This document shows, in pieces, positions 6,019 through 7,301 of a stretch of 7,301 bases of DNA. Source of the DNA: an uncultured Oscillospiraceae bacterium (GTDB taxonomy: Bacteria > Bacillota > Clostridia > Oscillospirales > Acutalibacteraceae); assembly GCA_900553255.1 (NCBI GenBank), contig USCI01000104.1, positions 1-7,301 on the forward strand, given 5' to 3'. Position 1 is the first letter of the stretch. Every line of letters starts with the position of its first letter. Both the position numbers and the translations under genes were made by a program. The notes below the pieces were generated by a model. That model saw nothing but the letters and a program-made list of their open reading frames with translations, had not been told where the DNA came from and did no database searches.

Positions 6019-6051
6019 ATCCCCTCCACCAGTCGTGTGGAGGGGATTTTT
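6019..6051 (+). terminator. Riboswitch-controlled intrinsic terminator before thiT
   Basis: ATCCCCTCCAC (6019-6029) and GTGGAGGGGAT (6037-6047) form an 11-bp stem with a 7-base loop, followed by a T-run (6047-6051). It stands between the TPP riboswitch and thiT. The 5' arm can also pair with GGAGGGAT at 5963-5970 in the riboswitch, so an anti-terminator would form when TPP is absent. Confidence 0.92.
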
Positions 6052-6108
6052 GTTCGCTTCTGCCGTTTTTCAGCCGGTGCCCAGATATTGAGAAAGGCTG
6101 GAATCCCT

Positions 6109-7164
6109 ATGAACCAAAGCAAAACCATGACCCGCTCGGTCCGCCTGACCGAAAGCGCCATCATGCTGGCGTTTGCCACGGTGCTGAGCGTGGTCAAGAT
6201 CCTCGACCTGCCGTACGGCGGCTCCATCACCGCATGCAGCATGCTGCCGGTCCTCATCATCGCGTACCGCCACGGCACCGCCTGGGGGCTGTTCTCCGCG
6301 CTGGCCTTCGGCCTGCTGCAGATGCTGCTGGGCGCGAACAACCTCTTGTACGCCACCGGCCCCTTCGCGACGGCGATGATCGTGCTGTTTGATTACCTGA
6401 TTGCCTTCGGCGTGCTCGGTCTGGGCGGCTTGTTCCGCAAAATCAAGGACCAGTCCACCGGCCTCGCGCTCGCCGCGCTGGTCACCGGCGCGCTGCGTTA
6501 CCTCTGCCACATTATCTCCGGCTATGCGGTATGGCGGGATATCTCGATCCCCTCGCAGGACGCCTGGCTGTACTCCATCGGCTACAACGGCACCTACATG
6601 ATTCCCGAGACCCTCATCACGATGGTGGGTGCGGTGTACCTCTCCCGCGTGCTGGACTTCCGCAGCGAATCGATCACCCGCACGCTGCCGCAGATGAAGC
6701 GCAGCGATCTCGAGGTGCTGCTTTCGGGGCTGATGAAGACCGCGATTGCGGCCGCCGTAATTTTTGACGTGCTGAAGATCGCCCCGCAGCTTCAGAATCC
6801 GGTTACCGGCGCATTCGCCATCGTCGGCCTTGCGTCGGTCGACTGGGTATCGGTGGCGGTCATCACCACTATCTGCGCCGCGCTCGCGGTGAATTTCTGG
6901 ATGCTTGCGCGCTATTCGCGGAAGGTACCTGCCGAGAAATCGCCGAGCCTGCGCGGCCTGTTCACCGCCATCCCCTTTCTGGGTGTGGCCGCCGCAGCCA
7001 TATGCGGCGGGCTGTACATCCGGGACATTCTCGCGGAGTTTGCCGCTGAGCCGGAAGGGCTGGGCTTCGCCCTGCTGCAGATCGTGGTCATCGCGGCCGC
7101 TGTCGTGGCTTTCTTCGATTTTGTGCTGCTGCGCTTCCTGCGCAAAAAAGAAAAGAACGCCTGA
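6109..7164 (+). CDS. thiT: Thiamine ECF transporter S component ThiT with C-terminal membrane extension
   Basis: ThiT is the thiamine-binding membrane subunit of an energy-coupling factor transporter; the shared EcfA/A'/T module is not in this window. Residues 1-about 185 are ThiT: TESAIMLAFATVLS (14-27) holds the AxxxA motif (Ala17, Ala21) that contacts EcfT, followed by LPYGGSIT, NNLLYATGPFA and RYLCHIISGYAVW (130-142). His134, Trp142, Tyr155 and Asn160 keep the spacing of thiamine-site residues in lactococcal ThiT as I recall them (125, 133, 146, 151). Family members are usually about 180-200 residues; this one has 351. The extra part (about 197-351) holds four likely membrane helices near 204-226, 238-267, 284-304 and 318-344, and a basic tail; I do not recognise it. 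The start at 6109 follows GAAAGG with a long 11-base gap, so translation may be modest. The TPP riboswitch upstream supports the thiamine assignment. Confidence 0.93.
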   Translation: MNQSKTMTRSVRLTESAIMLAFATVLSVVKILDLPYGGSITACSMLPVLIIAYRHGTAWGLFSALAFGLLQMLLGANNLLYATGPFATAMIVLFDYLIAFGVLGLGGLFRKIKDQSTGLALAALVTGALRYLCHIISGYAVWRDISIPSQDAWLYSIGYNGTYMIPETLITMVGAVYLSRVLDFRSESITRTLPQMKRSDLEVLLSGLMKTAIAAAVIFDVLKIAPQLQNPVTGAFAIVGLASVDWVSVAVITTICAALAVNFWMLARYSRKVPAEKSPSLRGLFTAIPFLGVAAAAICGGLYIRDILAEFAAEPEGLGFALLQIVVIAAAVVAFFDFVLLRFLRKKEKNA

Positions 7165-7217
7165 TTTTTCCGCGCAGAAGCGGCGCGGAGCCGTCTCCTC
7201 TGCAGAGCAATCATAGC

Positions 7218-7248
7218 AACCCCACCGGCGGTATTCGCCGGTGGGGTT
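7218..7248 (+). terminator. GC hairpin after thiT, abutting the 51-bp repeat
   Basis: AACCCCACCGGCG (7218-7230) and CGCCGGTGGGGTT (7236-7248) form a perfect 13-bp stem with loop GTATT, 53 bases past the thiT stop. The conserved tail follows at once, with no U-tract. Its stem sequence differs from the hairpin at 52-73, yet the position relative to the tail is the same. It probably defines the thiT mRNA 3' end. Confidence 0.65.
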
Positions 7249-7298
7249 CAGACTGTCAAAAAAGTCGTTTCGCAAAAAATAGTGCACAAAAAGTTTTC
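7248..7298 (+). repeat. 51-bp 3'-end repeat, right copy
   Basis: This is the plus-strand copy of the repeat at 1-51, identical over all 51 bases in inverted orientation; matching ends where the hairpin stems begin to differ. It includes a short possible pairing GACT/AGTC and the palindrome GTGCAC. In the opposite direction it offers T-runs of 5, 6 and 6, which might serve transcripts arriving from outside the window. Confidence 0.9.
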
Positions 7299-7301
7299 GC
7301 C

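Noticed and set aside
1..7298. The terminal 51-bp inverted repeats as ends of a transposon or genomic island
   Set aside because: There is no transposase, integrase or target-site duplication to see, the content is housekeeping (secDF, aminotransferase, thiamine uptake), and each copy is placed after a gene-end hairpin. A repeated 3'-end element explains it better.
1..7301. CRISPR arrays, tRNA or rRNA genes, insertion sequences
   Set aside because: I looked for regularly spaced repeats, tRNA-like cloverleafs and transposase motifs and saw none.

Overview
This 7.3 kb window reads as ordinary chromosome of an anaerobic, fairly GC-rich Firmicute, most likely a clostridium of the Oscillospiraceae/Ruminococcaceae type. 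This is an inference from gene families (ECF-type ThiT, split secD and secF, a subgroup 1c aminotransferase) and from strong SigA-type promoters with AT-rich spacers; no rRNA or marker gene is present to prove it.

Layout. Five genes lie on the minus strand, from right to left: a PLP-dependent aspartate-type aminotransferase (4279-5553), a SecD-like lipoprotein (3293-4117), secD (1585-3051), secF (648-1601, start overlapping the end of secD) and a small helical protein of unknown function (107-535). Most units have their own promoter and terminator: clear promoters are seen before the aminotransferase, the lipoprotein and secD, and intrinsic terminators follow the aminotransferase, the lipoprotein and secF. 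On the plus strand, divergent from the aminotransferase, a SigA promoter drives a TPP riboswitch, a transcription terminator and then thiT (6109-7164), the substrate-binding subunit of a thiamine ECF transporter, here with a long extra C-terminal membrane part.

How it fits together. SecD and SecF form the membrane complex that uses the proton-motive force to pull secreted proteins out of the SecYEG channel. Just upstream of secDF is a stand-alone copy of the soluble extracellular P1 part of SecD, turned into a lipoprotein by a lipobox signal peptide and lacking every later membrane helix. It is the most unusual gene of the window. The thiamine transporter is a separate unit, repressed when thiamine pyrophosphate is abundant.

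The two ends of the window carry a perfect 51-bp inverted repeat (1-51 and 7248-7298). Each copy directly abuts a GC-rich hairpin of different sequence that lies just after the last gene of the outward-reading unit. This looks like a repeated 3'-end element (variable hairpin plus fixed tail), not the ends of a transposon. Other points worth checking are a missing conserved aspartate in SecF (Ala206), the ThiT extension, and tandem acidic DxDGN loops in SecD and its paralog.
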